From positions 4,224,192-4,288,191 of the forward strand of contig NC_087155.1 of the NCBI RefSeq assembly GCF_035594125.1: a stretch of DNA of 64,000 nt, written 5' to 3'. A program made the translations under genes and the position numbers. Numbering within the stretch: position 1 is the stretch's first letter; each line of letters starts with the position of its first letter. Shown piece by piece: positions 43,564 through 56,967 of this stretch. Source of the stretch: Scylla paramamosain. Its lineage: Eukaryota > Arthropoda > Malacostraca > Decapoda > Portunidae. The notes below the pieces were generated by a model. It was given only the letters and a program-made list of their open reading frames with translations, was not told where the DNA came from and searched no databases.

Positions 43564-46500
43564 TTTTTTTTTTTTTCTATTTAGGAGGAGCACTGGCCAA
43601 GGGCAACAAAACTGCAATAAAGATAAAAAGTCCCACTGATCCCCAGAGTTGAAAGTGGTATTCAAAAATTACAGGATAAGTGTCTTGCAACCTCCCTCTT
43701 GAAAGTGTTCAAATTACAGGAAGGTGGAAATACAGAAGCAGGCAGGGAGTTCAAGGGTTTACCAGAGAAAAGGATGAATGATTGACAATACTGTCAATGA
43801 TTGACAATGACTGACAACACTTGCATTAGAAGTGAACAGAATAGGGGTGAGAAAAAGAAAAAAAGTCTTCTGCAGCAAGGCAGGAAGAGGAGGGGAGGCA
43901 TGCAGTTAGCAAGATGAGAACAGTTAGCATGAAAATAGCGGTAGAAGATAGCAAGAGATGCAACAATGTGGCAATGAGAAAGAGGCTGAAGACAGTCAAT
44001 TAGAGGAGAGAAGTTGATAAGATGAAAAGCTTCTGATTCAACACTGTCTAAAAGAGTGGTATAAGTGGAACCCCCCATAAATGTGAAGCATCCTCCATAC
44101 ATGGATGCATAAGACCCCTGTACAGAGTTACCAGCTAAGGGAGTGAGAAAAATTGGCAATGATGAGTCAGAATGCTTAACTTCATAGAAGCTGTTTTACC
44201 TAGAGATGAGATGTGAAGTTTCCAATTTAGATTATAAGTAAAGGACAGACTGAGGATGTTCAGTGTAGAAGAGGGAGACAGATGAATGTCATTGAAGAGG
44301 GCATAGTTGTTTGGAAGGCTGTGTCAAGTTGATAAATGGAGAAATTGAGTTTTTGAAGCAATACTAAGTTTGTTCTGCCCCAATCAAAAATTTAAGAGAG
44401 ATCCAAAGTCAGCTGTTCTGTGTCTTTCCTGCATGAACTGTTTACTTCGTGAAAAGTTGGATACCTATAAAAAGACGTGGAAAATTGCAAGGTGGTATCA
44501 TTAGCACAGGAATGGTTAGGACAAGAAGTTTGGTTTAGAAGATCATTGATGAATAATTGGATGTGAGTGGGCGACAGGACAGAACACAGAGGAACATCAC
44601 TGTTAATAGATTTAGGAGAACAGTGACCCATCTACCACAGCAGCAACAGAATGGTCAGAAAGGAAACTTAAGATAAAGTTAGAGACAAGAATAGAAGTCA
44701 TAGAAGGGTACTTTGGAAATCAAAGCTCTGTGGCAGACTCTATCAAAAGCTTTTGATATGTCTAAGGCAACATCAAAAGTTTCACCATAAAATCTCTACA
44801 AGAGGATGACCAAGAATCAGTAAGGAAAGCCAAAAGATCACCAGCAAAGCACTCTTGATGGAAGCCATACTGGACAATCAGATAGAAGGTTGTGAAGTGA
44901 TAGATGTTTAAGAATCTTCCTACTGAGGATAGATTCAAAATCTTTAGATAAGCAGGAAATTAAAGCAATAGGACAGTGGTTTGAAGGATTAGAAAGGTCA
45001 TCCATTATAGGAACAGGCAGAATGTAGGCAAACTTCCAGCAAGAAGGAAAGGTAGATGCTTATGGACAAAGTTGAAAGAGTTTGACTAGGCAAGGTGCAA
45101 GCACAGAGGCACAGTTTTGGAGAACAATAGGAGGGACCCCACCAGGTCCATAAGCCTTCCAATGGTTTAGGCCAGTGAGGGTATGAAAAACATCACTGCA
45201 AAGGATCTTAATGTGTATCATGAAGTAGTCAGAGGGTGGAAGAGAGGGGAGGAACAAGCCCTAAATCATCCAAGGTACAGTGGAGCCTCAGTTACCGAAT
45301 GCCTCCCTTTTCAAACATATCAGTTTTCGAACAAAATTTTAAACTCATTATTGCTTCAATTGCAGTACCATAATTCAGTTCTCAAACAAAATTACTTGAC
45401 TTCAAATATTAAAAGACATAGCAAAAGCTACTGTTTATTACTAATTCATAGTTTCTATAAATATTTACTTCATTTTTATATATTTGGAGAAGAGACACAG
45501 ACAGTAATTCAATCTTTGAAATAAAGTAAATGTGATCCTGTTGAAAAGCCTTGATGTAAACAAACAGTTTTCAGCACTCAGGAGTTATCCTGAGCCACCT
45601 GTGGTTCTCTCAACGACTACCAATGCCACCATTATTGCACAACTGCATTTTCCCAATAGTTTTTCCTAGTAAGATATCTAAGTGAAGTAGTCAGGGGGTG
45701 GAAGGGAAGGAAGAACAAGCCCTGAATCATCATCCAAGGTACAGTGGAACCTCGGTTACCGAACTCCTCCCTTTCTGATCATTTTAATTTTTCAACTTCA
45801 TTTTGGTGGTAAGTGGGTTGTTTTTTCATTTTGGTGGGTAAGTGGCTTCTGTGAGGCTTCCCTCACTAGATCAGTAACAAAGAGAATACATGCATGGTCT
45901 AAACATTATCTTCTGATAAGTTCTGTGACACCAAGTTCGTTTGGTACATCATTTCTGGGTAAATAATTTGTGAGCTGGAGCTGTGGGAGTGTCTGTCATT
46001 AGATGCTAAGAGAGGGTTGACTGGTGTCTGGGAACAGATTAATCCATTTTTACATTGATTTCTATGAGGAAAACAGTTTCAGTTTTTTAATATTTTGGTC
46101 TTCGAACAGCATTCAGGAATTAATTAAGTTCTAGAACCAACATTCCACTGTATAGTTTTTAGCAAAGGTATGAGCAAACCATTCCCCTTTGGAAATGGAT
46201 GAGATGGCAGTGGTGCCATCAAGTTGAAATAAAGGAGGGAAAGATGAAGAAGCAAAGTTATTTGAATGTTTTTGGCTATGTGCCAGAAGTCATGAGAGGA
46301 GTTAGATCTTGAAAGATTTCAACACTTCCTATTAATGAAGGAGTTTTTGGCTAGTTGGAGAACAGACTTGGCATGATTTTTGGGCAGAAATGTAGAGTGG
46401 ATGAGATTCAGGTAATGGAAGGCTCAAGTACCTTTTATGGGCTATCTCTCTATCATGAACAGTATGAGAACAGGCCGTGTTAAACCAAGGTTTGGAAAGT

Positions 46501-46617
46501 TTAGGTTGAGGGAAAGAGTGAGGAATGTACACTTCCATACCAGACACTATCACCTTTGTTATGCACTCAGCACACAGAGATGGGTCTCTGACACAGAAGT
46601 AGTAGTCATTCCATGGG
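43564..46617 (-). mobile_element. LINE family A copy A7, interrupted by MITE M3
   Basis: A T-run (reverse poly-A) at 43564-43577, then the conserved 3' end, C-terminal domain, RT and part of the endonuclease-RT linker, in reverse. It is 5'-truncated near the codons for FPWNDY. The YADD box reads CAND (the 44631-44392 frame), so it is dead. MITE M3 lies at a TA within the AKNST-type codons. It meets copy A8 head-to-head with about 17 bp between. Confidence 0.87.
45278..46150. mobile_element. Tigger-like MITE M3 with internal duplication
   Basis: Begins CAGTGGAGCCTCAGTTACC after TA (45276-45277) and ends CATTCCACTG before TA (46151-46152). The host LINE sequence (CCAAGGTA and TAGTTTTTAGC, compared with the intact A9) confirms both boundaries and the TA duplication. 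A second left end, CAGTGGAACCTCGGTTACCG, occurs at 45742. It is preceded by a copy of the LINE flank (45683-45741), so part of the host-MITE junction is duplicated about 462 bp away. Confidence 0.8.
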
Positions 46618-46634
46618 AGGAGGCATTCCATTCT

Positions 46635-48240
46635 AGGAGGAAGCAGTAGGCACCTGCCGAAATGATAATTACTCCCAGTGAGGTCTAAAGCACTGTTCAG
46701 GGGGTGCTGTGAACTTACTAAACCCAGCTGTGACCTCACTGAACGTTTCCCTTTGTGTCTCACAACACAAGGGGGCAGTCACAGCCTGCTCTCTAAAGAT
46801 AACTCTCTTCCTCCACACAAAACTAAAAGCACATAATAACACACACAATTTCACTCAAAATTTCAAAATTATCATGGTGACTCCTACACCAGCCTCGGAG
46901 TCCCCATCTGGGGAGGGGACCATAAATGTCCCCAGGTCAGACTGCCCTTCTCTTGATGACCCTGAGTGTCTTGACACCCCCCTCAACTTTTTCTTCATTA
47001 ACTTCTGCAACATTCGTGGTCTAAGATCTAATTTTCAATCTGTAGAACACCACCTCTCCTCTTCTAAACCTCATCTTCTTTTCCTCACTGAAACTCAGGT
47101 GTCTGAGGCAACTGACAGTAGACGCTTTTCTGTTCCCTCCTACTTTCTCTATCCTCATTTTTGATCCAAAACTGGATGTTGCGTTTATGTGCACAATGAC
47201 TTAACCTGCTCTTGTGCCCATGCTCTTGAATCTTCTGAATTTTCCACCATCTGGCTACGGCTACAGAGTCACTCTCAAACTAAATTTATTTGTGCTGTAT
47301 AACTCTCACCTAACTCTTCTGACTGTAAGAAATTCTTTGACTACTTAACTTCCAAAGTGGAGCACATTCTGACCTTCCCTTTTGCAGAGATCTCCATTCT
47401 TGGAGACTTCAATGTTCACCACCAGCTTTGGCTTTCCTCTCCCTTCACTGACCATTCTGGTGAACTAGCCTTCAACTTTGCTATCCTCCACGACCTAGAG
47501 CAATTGGTGCAACACCTTACTCATATTCCTTACCGTCTTGGAGATATGCCCAACATTCTTGATCTTTTCCTGACCTGTAATCCTTCTGCTTGTGCTGTCA
47601 ACCTCTCTTCTCTGTTGGGCTCCTCCAACCACAATCTCATATCTGTATCTTGTCCTATTGCTCCAATCCCTCCTCAGGATCCCCCTAAGCGAAGGTGCCT
47701 CTGGCATTTTGCCAGGGGACCTGAGGAGGTATTTTGCTGATTTTCCTTGGAATGACTACTGCTTCCATGTCAGAGACCCGTCTTTGTGTGCTGAGCACAT
47801 AACAGAGGTAATAGTGTCTGGCATGGAGGCGTACATTCCTCACTCTTTTCCTCGACCTAAACCTTCTAAACCTTGGTTCAACACAGCTTGTTCTCGTGCT
47901 ATATATGATAGAGAGGTGGCCCACAAAAGGTACTTAAGCCTTCCATCACCAGCATCTCATGCATTTCTGCTCGGAACCATGCCAAGTCTGTTCTCCAACT
48001 AGCCAAAAACTCCTTCATTAACAGAAAGCATCAAAATCTTTCAAGATCTAACTCCCCTCATGACTTCTGGCATCTAACCAAAAATATCTCCAATAACTTT
48101 GCTTCTTCTCCTTTCCCTCCTTTATTTTAACTAGATGGCACCACTGCTATCACATCTATTTCTAAAGCTCAACTCTTCGCTCAAACCTTTGCTAAAAACT
48201 CTACCTTGGATGATTCTGGGCTTGTTCCACCCTCTGACTA
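46635..48240 (+). mobile_element. LINE family A copy A8, 5' half only
   Basis: Contains the full 5' UTR (from AGGAGGAAGCAGTAGGCACC), the ORF start near 46874 (reading [10 protein letters not shown]), the endonuclease, and the linker as far as DDSGLV. It then stops and copy A9 begins. Stops and frameshifts break it at about 47163, 47738 and 48003. Lacking any 3' end, it cannot be a simple insertion product. Confidence 0.87.
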
Positions 48241-51200
48241 CTAGGAGGAGGCAGTAGACACCTGCCGAAACGATAATTACTCCCAGTGAGGTCTAAAGCA
48301 CTGTTCAGGGGGTGCTGTGAACTTATCATTAAACCCAGCTGTGACCTCACTGAACGTTTCCCTTTATGTCTCACAACACAAGGGGGTAGTCACAGCCTGC
48401 CCTCTAAAGACAACTCTCTTCCTCCACACAAAACTACAAGCACCTAATAACACACACACCCTTCACTCCAAAAATTTTAAAATCATGGCGACTCCTACAC
48501 CAGCCTCGGAGTCCCCATCTGGGGAGGGGACCATAAATGTCCCCAGGTCGGACTGTCTTTCCGTCGACGACCCTAAGTGTCTTGACACCCCCCTCAACTT
48601 TTTCTTCATTAACTTCTGCAACATTCGCGGTCTAAGATCTAATTTTCAATCTGTAGAACACCACCTCTCCTCTTCTAAACCTCATCTTCTTTTCCTCACT
48701 GAAACTCAGGTGTCTGAGGCAACTGACAGTAGCCCCTTTTCTGTTCCCTCCTACTTTCTCTATCCTCATTTTCGATCCAAAGCTGGATGCTGCGTTTACG
48801 TGCGCAATGACTCAACCTGCTCTCGTGCCCACGCTCTTGAATCTTCCGAGTTTTCCACCATCTGGCTACGACTACAGAGTCATTCTCATACTAAATTTAT
48901 CTGTGCTGTATACCTCTCTCCTAACTCCTCTGACTATAAGAAATTCTTTGACTACTTAACTTCCAAAGTGGAGCACATTCTGACCCTCTTCCCTTTTGCA
49001 GAGATCTCCATTCTTGGAGATTTCAATGTTTACCACCAGCTTTGGCTTTCCTCTCCCTTCACTGACCATCCTGGTGAACTAGCCTACAACTTTGCTATCC
49101 TCCATGACCTAGAGCAATTGGTGCAACACCCTACTCGTATTCCTGACCGTCTTGGAGATACGCCCAACATTCTTGACCTCTTCCTGACCTCTAATCCTTC
49201 TGCTTATGCTGTCACCCTTTCTTCTCCGTTGGGCTCCTCCGATCACAATCTCATATCTTTATCTTGTCCTATCACTCCAATCCCTCCTCAGGATCCCCCT
49301 AAGCGAAGGTGCCTCTGGCGTTTTGCCTCTGCTAGTTGGGGGGACCTGAGGAGGTATTTTGCTGATTTTCCTTGGAATGACTACTGCTTTCATGTCAGAG
49401 ACCCGTCTTTGTGTGCTGAGCGCATAACAGAGGTGATAGTGTCTGGCATGGAGGCGTACATTCCTCACTCTTTTTTTTCTCGTCCTAAACCTTCTAAACC
49501 TTGGTTTAACACAGCTTGTTCTCGTGCTATACATGATAGAGAGGTGGCCCACAAAAGGTACTTAAGCCTTCCTTCACCAGAATCTCATGCACTTTATATT
49601 TCTGCCCGGAACCATGCCAAGTCTGTTCTCCAACTAGCCAAAAACTCCTTCATTAACAGAAAATGTCAAAACCTTTCAAGATCTAACTCCCCTCGTGATT
49701 TCTGGCATCTAGCCAAAAATATCTCCAATAACTTTGCTTCTTCTTCTTTCCCTCCTCTACTTCAACCAGATGGCACCACTGCTATCACATCTAATTCTAA
49801 AGCTGAACTCTTTGCTCAAACCTTTGCTAAAAACTCTACCTTGGACGATTCTGGGCTTGTTCCTCCCTCTCCTCCACCCTCTGACTACTTCATGCCACGT
49901 ATTAAAATTCTTCGTAATGATGTTTTCCATGCCCTCGCTGGCCTAAACCCTCGGAAGGCTTATGGACCTGATGGGGTCCCTCCTATTGTTCTCCGAAACT
50001 GTGCCTCCGTGCTTGCACCTTGCCTAGTCAAACTCTTTCAGCTCTGTCTGTCAACATCTACCTTTCCTTCTTGCTGGAAGTTTGCCTACATTCAACCTGT
50101 TCCTAAAAAGGGTGACCGCTCTAATCCCTCAAACTACCGTCCTATTGCTTTAATTTCCTGCTTATCTAAAGTTTTTGAATCTATCCTCAACAGGAAGATT
50201 CTTAAACATCTATCACTTCACAACCTTCTATCTGATCGCCAGTATGGGTTCTGTCAAGGCCGCTCTACTGGTGATCTTCTGGCTTTCCTTACTGAGTCTT
50301 GGTCATCCTCTTTTAGAGACTTTGGTGAAACTTTTGCTGTTGCCTTGGACATATCAAAAGCTTTTGATAGAGTCTGGCACAAAGCTTTGATTTCCAAACT
50401 ACCCTCCTACGGTTTCTATCCTTCTCTCTGTAACTTCATCTCAAGTTTCCTTTCTGACCGTTCTATTGCTGCTGTGGTAGACGGTCACTGTTCTTCTCCT
50501 AAATCTATTAACAGTGGTGTTCCTCAGGGTTCTGTCCTGTCACCCACTCTCTTCTTATTATTCATTAATGATCTTCTAAATCAAACTTCTTGTCCTATCC
50601 ACTCTTATGCTGATGATACCACCCTGCACTTTTCCACGTCTTTTCATAGACGTCCAACCCTTCAGGAGGTAAACATATCACGCAGGGAAGCCACAGAACG
50701 CCTGACTTCTGATCTTTCTAAAATTTCTGATTGGGGTAAAGCAAACTTGATATTGTTCAATGCCTCAAAAACTCAATTCCTCCATCTATCAACTCGACAC
50801 AACCTTCCAGACAACTATCCCCTCTTCTTCAGTGACACTCAACTGACCATCTCTTCTACACTGAACATCCTTGGTCTGTCCTTTACTTATAATCTGAACC
50901 AGAAACTTCACATCTCATCTCTAGCTAAAACAGCTTCTATGAAGTTAGGCATTCTGAGACGTCTCCACCATTTATTCTCACACCCCCAGCTGCTAACTCT
51001 GTACAAGGGCCTTATCCATCCATGTATGGAGTATATTTCACATGTATAGGTGGGTTTCACTCTTTTAGACAGGGTAAAATCAAAAGCATTTCATTTAGTC
51101 AATTCCTCTCCTCTAACCGACTATCTTCAGCCTCTCCCTCATCGCCACAAAGTTGCATCTCTTGCTATCTTCTACCACTATTTTCAGGCTAACTGCTCTT

Positions 51201-51550
51201 CTGATTTTAACTGCATGCCTCCTCTCCTTCATGACTCTCTCCCCTCCTTTTATCTTTCTCTCACCCTTATTCTGTCCACCTCCCTATAGTAATGCAAGAA
51301 TTAACCAGTATTCTTAATCATTAATCCCTTTCTCTGGTAAACTCTGGAATTCTCTTCCTGCTTCTGTATTTCCTTCTTCCTATGAGTTGAACTCTTTCAA
51401 AAGGGAGGTTTCAAGACACTTATCCTCTATCATCTGACTTTTATTTGGCAGTTTTTTTGGAGCTGGTACTTTTCCCTAATAATTTGTTACCCTTGGCCAG
51501 TGACCCTCTTGCATAAAAATACAAAAAAATAAAATAAAATAAAAATACAA
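48241..51550 (+). mobile_element. LINE family A copy A9, nearly complete
   Basis: About 3.3 kb: a 5' UTR of about 244 bp starting AGGAGGAGGCAGTAGACACC, one long ORF (separate entry), a C-terminal tail in broken frame to about 51439, a 3' UTR with GTTACCCTTGGCCAGTGACC, and an A-rich tail with AAAAT words to 51560. It is the best reference for all family A fragments here. Downstream the 70-bp minisatellite resumes. Confidence 0.93.
48485..51049 (+). CDS. LINE family A endonuclease-reverse transcriptase (Jockey/BS-like), truncated by a nonsense codon
   Basis: 854 residues from ATG 48485; the frame is open upstream to 48317 but without an ATG. An APE-type endonuclease comes first: [13 protein letters not shown] (Glu near residue 73), LGDFN (177-181) and SSDHN (Asp-His near 253). 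RT follows: [38 protein letters not shown] (678-683) and YADD (708-711). The protein would nick target DNA and copy element RNA. No RNase H or zinc knuckle is seen. TAG at 51047-51049 falls where sister copies suggest Trp in HVW. The frame then continues 79 codons to 51292, and the remaining tail is frameshifted. All catalytic motifs are intact, so this is the youngest-looking copy. It lies in a taxilin intron, opposite strand. Confidence 0.92.
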   Translation: MATPTPASESPSGEGTINVPRSDCLSVDDPKCLDTPLNFFFINFCNIRGLRSNFQSVEHHLSSSKPHLLFLTETQVSEATDSSPFSVPSYFLYPHFRSKAGCCVYVRNDSTCSRAHALESSEFSTIWLRLQSHSHTKFICAVYLSPNSSDYKKFFDYLTSKVEHILTLFPFAEISILGDFNVYHQLWLSSPFTDHPGELAYNFAILHDLEQLVQHPTRIPDRLGDTPNILDLFLTSNPSAYAVTLSSPLGSSDHNLISLSCPITPIPPQDPPKRRCLWRFASASWGDLRRYFADFPWNDYCFHVRDPSLCAERITEVIVSGMEAYIPHSFFSRPKPSKPWFNTACSRAIHDREVAHKRYLSLPSPESHALYISARNHAKSVLQLAKNSFINRKCQNLSRSNSPRDFWHLAKNISNNFASSSFPPLLQPDGTTAITSNSKAELFAQTFAKNSTLDDSGLVPPSPPPSDYFMPRIKILRNDVFHALAGLNPRKAYGPDGVPPIVLRNCASVLAPCLVKLFQLCLSTSTFPSCWKFAYIQPVPKKGDRSNPSNYRPIALISCLSKVFESILNRKILKHLSLHNLLSDRQYGFCQGRSTGDLLAFLTESWSSSFRDFGETFAVALDISKAFDRVWHKALISKLPSYGFYPSLCNFISSFLSDRSIAAVVDGHCSSPKSINSGVPQGSVLSPTLFLLFINDLLNQTSCPIHSYADDTTLHFSTSFHRRPTLQEVNISRREATERLTSDLSKISDWGKANLILFNASKTQFLHLSTRHNLPDNYPLFFSDTQLTISSTLNILGLSFTYNLNQKLHISSLAKTASMKLGILRRLHHLFSHPQLLTLYKGLIHPCMEYISHV

Positions 51551-51559
51551 AAAAAAAAA

Positions 51560-51880
51560 TTGGCTGAGTGCAGCAGTGCAGCACCATTGCATTTAAAACT
51601 GTGTGAATCTGCATGTTTTGTCCTCACATTTGATAGGATGCAGCAGTGCAGCACCATCACATTTAATACTGTGTGACTCTGCATGTTTTGCCCTTACATT
51701 CAGTGGGGTGCAGCAGTGCAGCACCATCGCACCTAATGAGAGTCTGTATGTTTTGTTCTCACATTTGGCAGGATGCGGCAGTGTAGCACCATTGTATCTA
51801 GGATTGTGTGAATGTGCGTGTTTTGTCCTCATATTCATTGGAGTGCTGTGGTGTGGTAGTGCAGTGCCAGACCACCAAAG

Positions 51881-51978
<98 letters not shown>

Positions 51979-52170
51979 TTTTGTCTTCACATTTGGCAGG
52001 GTGCAGAGGTGCAGCATCATCATACCTAAGATTGTGTTTATGTATGCTTTGTCCTCTTATCTGGTGTGATACAACGGTGCAGCATCACCACATCTAAAAC
52101 CATGTGGGTGTGTGTGTTTTGTCCTCATATTCAGTGTGATGCATTGGTACAGAGGTTTTGGCACCATCAT
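51560..52170. repeat. 70-bp minisatellite, right block, with embedded (TG)n
   Basis: Units recur at 51571, 51641 and 51711 (period exactly 70), then about 65 and more degenerate, with GTGCAGCAGTGCAGCACCAT and TTTTGTCCTCACATT words. They match the left block at 43130-43396. A (TG)n at 51886-51977 grows from the GACTGTGTG word of one unit. Confidence 0.9.
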
Positions 52171-53113
52171 ATCCACCACAACAGTGAGGCATCCCTCACT
52201 TGTTTGTTTTTCACAATGTAGCAGTGGTGTTGCCAGCCTTCCTCATTCTCTCTTTTGCATGCAAGCCAGCATGACTAGTGTTGTGGCTAACATAACACAA
52301 AGGATTTGTATGTTCAGGTATGTGAATTATACATGAAAATAAGTATACAATACATTGCACATATTTATCTATTTTTACTAACCGTGATGCCAATGGTAGG
52401 AATGCACAACCATTACACCACAAAAGCATGAAACTTAAGGAAATAATGCTCAAAGGTCAGGGTGGTAAGAATTTAGGACTCAGTGCAAAACTCAAGGATT
52501 GCAAAACTTGGATACTGTGAAACTCAGGAGTACTTTATATCATTTGTTTTGTTAAGTTTGGTATGTATCTATCTATCTCTCTGATTTTTTGCTCTGTCTA
52601 GGAGTATCCTACACAACAAAGAGGTTTCAAATCTCCCTATGACTGTTCAAGTTCTTGGACTCTAATACTAGCCCTTCTTTCACACACACACTTGCTTATT
52701 CTATCATTCCAAATAATCTTCCTTTCATATTAAGACTTCACTTTCACTCATACTTTCTTTATAAACTATTTGCTCTTCATGCTCTAAAATGTGGTTATAT
52801 CACCTTGGTGAGCTTCTTTTTAACCATTCTATAATTCAACAATTCCCTTGGCATCTTTCATACCCATTTTCATTGCTCCCACCCTCCCATCTTATCACTT
52901 CATCACTCCCTCCCAGATAACTCATTTCTATAGCTCACACTCTTGAATGCTGTGGTATGGCTATTTTGCATCCAAGTTTAATCCATACATCAATAATAGT
53001 AAGAGAATAACATTCCTTAAATTATTCTTTCATCCATGGACTCATTTCTCCCATTCACCTTGCAAGTAACTAAAAATTTAAGGAATATTCAGACTAGTCT
53101 TCAATATACTTAC

Positions 53114-53272
53114 TTCCTCCATCTCTTTCTTGAATGTGTGAAATATCTGATTGGATTTTTCTAAAGTTTTTTGGAAGTCTTCATACTTTTCCATGTAGGA
53201 GTTGAGTTGTGTACGAAGACTTATTTCATTCAAAGACATCTCCTGTGTTTTCTTTTGATAAGCAGCCACCTC
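53114..53272 (-). CDS. TXLN: Taxilin exon (central coiled coil)
   Basis: Acceptor CTTCGTAG precedes GAG GTG GCT (phase 0); donor GAGGAA|GTAAGT (phase 0). It encodes 53 residues including LRTQLNSYMEKYEDFQKTL, KSNQIFHTFKKEMEE. The YxEKYEEFQxTLxKSxxxFxxFKxEME pattern is a hallmark of the taxilin domain. Its downstream junction crosses the 13.1-kb intron. Confidence 0.94.
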
Positions 53273-54554
<1,282 letters not shown>

Positions 54555-55179
54555 TTTTTTTATGTTTATTTTGGGTGTTTTTTTTTTGTTTTTTTTTTTT
54601 ATGCCAACCCTGATATTTACATACTCTTGAATATAATTTGACTTGTAGCAGAATGAACATGAAAAAATGTATTCCAGTGGAGGAGAGGTTGGCAGTTACT
54701 TTATTTAAGGTAAGGATATATAAGACAAAAGACAAAAGTAAGACAAAATTATTACAGCACAGTGAGCTATTCAACATACAACATATCTGACTTAAATAAA
54801 ACCAACATACTATCTGACCAATTTTTTTTTTTTTTTTTTATATATAAAGTCTACTTTGGCATATGACCAACTTGTCATTTGACTGAGTATAAAATTTAAA
54901 TACTTTTTGTGACTTTAGTGATACATTTGCTAATAATAAATACTACACTGTAAGATAAAAGGCATTGTTTATATGCATTTTACTGTACTTTTAGTGGTCA
55001 TTTTTTTCTTTTAATTATTTATGTTTTCAAGAATAAAGCCTTGCCATCCAACCTTTTTTTTTTCTATAGTAATTTTGACATGAATTATGGTCATAAGCCA
55101 AATACACCAGTGTACTAAACTATTCATTGACAAAAAATAATATGAAGAAGAATTACTCTAGGCCAAATTTCCAGCTTAC

Positions 55180-55308
55180 CTCCAACAGTGTTTTCTTCTC
55201 TAGAAGCATTTTCTCCCTGTCTTCTGTCATCTCAATTTGCTGCTTGGCCATCCTTGCTTCACTTAATTGACACTGCAGTTCCTTCTGTTTAACCATCTTC
55301 TGCACATG
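55180..55308 (-). CDS. TXLN: Taxilin exon (coiled coil)
   Basis: Acceptor CCTCCTTCAG precedes CAT GTG CAG (phase 0); donor TTGGAG|GTAAGC (phase 0). It encodes 43 residues: HVQKMVKQKELQCQLSEAR, then MAKQQIEMTEDREKMLLEKK. It corresponds to the HxxKxxKxKxLQxQLxxAxL segment of taxilins and joins the neighbouring exons in phase. Confidence 0.9.
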
Positions 55309-55648
55309 CTGAAGGAGGGAAAGGGTAACAACTGGGCATTGAAGCATGGCACACTGTGTTCTATTCTAATTCATAATTATATTCACTGTAAGAACTTTTA
55401 CATGTTAAGTACTACACATTATTTTTCAATATTTTATTTACAACCTTTTTCTTTCTTTAATCTTACACTGAAAAATGTAGCAAACTATAACTAAATTCAA
55501 ATTCAACTTAACCATGAGTATATAATTATAACAATGATATTCTGGTTTTATGACAACAGTTATTTTATTGCCTAAGATCTGCAACCTTAAACTGTAACAC
55601 TGGGATGCTGACCATGCCAACTCAAAAGAGCCTTGGTATAGCACTTAC

Positions 55649-55843
55649 TGATTCTCTTGATTCATACTGCTTGATAAGATCCTGTAGGCGGGTTGCCATA
55701 TCCTGGTTTTCATCTCTCAACTTGGAATTCTTATCAGAATTTTCCTTCATTAAATTAGAAATCTCAGATAATGTAACATTGAATTTGGTGGATACTTCTT
55801 TTCTTCTTTCTTCCTCTTCTCGAAGTCTTGCTAGATTTTCTTC
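55649..55843 (-). CDS. TXLN: Taxilin exon (most upstream exon in the window)
   Basis: Acceptor CCTTTTCTAG precedes GAA GAA AAT (phase 0); donor GAATCA|GTAAGT (phase 0). It encodes 65 residues starting EENLARLREEEERRKEVST, then KFNVTLSEISNLMKENS, NSKLRDENQDMATRLQDLIK and QYESRES. It matches the EEEEKRKEV...FQxTLxxI and NxKLRxEN...LKxLIxQYExRE blocks of taxilins. The upstream exon with the LCRELQ block and N-terminus should lie beyond 64000, because the following intron is filled by mobile DNA. Confidence 0.94.
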
Positions 55844-56423
55844 CTAGAAAAGGGTCTTGAATAAAGACTTGAAATAACTTTGCCATTCTAACACATATGA
55901 CAAAAAAGTCATATTATTACAAACAGCATGAACAGTAAATAAGGAAAAAAAATGTACATGGGTCTTTATTTTCTGCCCATATTCATATCATGTGTTAAAC
56001 CAAATGTTAAATTTATTTATGAGAGGCAATCCAAAAGTTCCTGGGCTGTCTGAATAAAGCATGAAGTCTAGTACAGACTTGGGATGGTAAGGACCAATAA
56101 TCAACTCTATCCTCTTGCAGTGTACCAACTGATAGAGAGTTTGTGTTATTTTCTGTTGTGTTTTTTTCTTTTTAACTGTTATCTTCAAAAATGGAACAAA
56201 GCACCTGTACCGAGTTTTGTTTTACACTCAGCAAGACACAAGATGCTTAGGCAGGCATCTAGTGATGGAATAATGAGTATAACTTAGGTGTTTACCTTTC
56301 AAATATGAGCAAGCATCGACCGCAAATAGAGAATGTCTTGAGTATTTATCAATCAAAAGAAAAGGGAAAAATATTCACAAGGACTGCCAACAAATGATTA
56401 ACCCGTTCTCAGTAGAGGATTTA
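55844..56423 (-). other. Upstream taxilin intron, unique part
   Basis: No feature recognised before the MITE end at 56424. Confidence 0.45.
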
Positions 56424-56967
56424 CAGTATCCCCCCACTATTTGCAGAGGTTACGTTCTAAGCCTCCCCACAAATAGCAAAAATCCATGAATCCTAGACAT
56501 AACCCTTACAAGGCTAAGAAATACCTGTTTATAGTTTAAACCATAAAATATATGTCTCACACTTATTATACACAAGGTAAGGGCAAGCTTCACTGAACTC
56601 TTTGTGGCAGACTCAGCAGAGAAACACACACAGGTGGCAAACTACTGGAGCAATCAGCTGACATTCTTCCTCTTCTTGTGACCACAACTTGCCCATCTCG
56701 AGAGATTGATTGATTGATTTAATTTATGGCGCTGCAACATCGCGGTCATATGGCGCTGCTAGAAACCTTTAAAAGATTGCATTTCTTAAAATATCAGTAT
56801 TAAGAACAAAATCATAGGTATGGTAAAAATGTTAAAAGACCACTATCAAAGGAAACAAAAAAGGAAATGGGAAGAGGCATATAAAAATGAGGGGGTTTTA
56901 GTTACTTAACTTGATTTGAATTAATTTAATTTAATTTAATTCAATTTAAAATAAAATTCAGCCACAG

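Larger units (their letters stand above)
42995..52535. mobile_element. Candidate TIR element containing a 70-bp minisatellite and a LINE nest
   Basis: Left end CAGCACCCCTCAAGTT preceded by TA (42993-42994). The reverse complement of the right end is AAGTACTCCTGAGTTT, followed by TA (52536-52537). The ends agree at 10 of 16 positions and both sides contain related ACTCAAGGAT words. Inside, both margins carry the same 70-bp repeat, so the LINE copies between 43397 and 51550 look like later insertions. No transposase remains. Confidence 0.45.

Noticed and set aside
49259..49552. Minus-strand frames of about 80-100 codons repeated at 363-683, 47685-47924 and 49259-49552
   Set aside because: Shadows of the family A endonuclease-linker region; recurrence reflects LINE copies, not a conserved gene.
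43130..52170. CRISPR-like array from the 70-bp periodic units
   Set aside because: The genome is eukaryotic and units are contiguous and degenerate, with no constant repeat plus variable spacer pattern.
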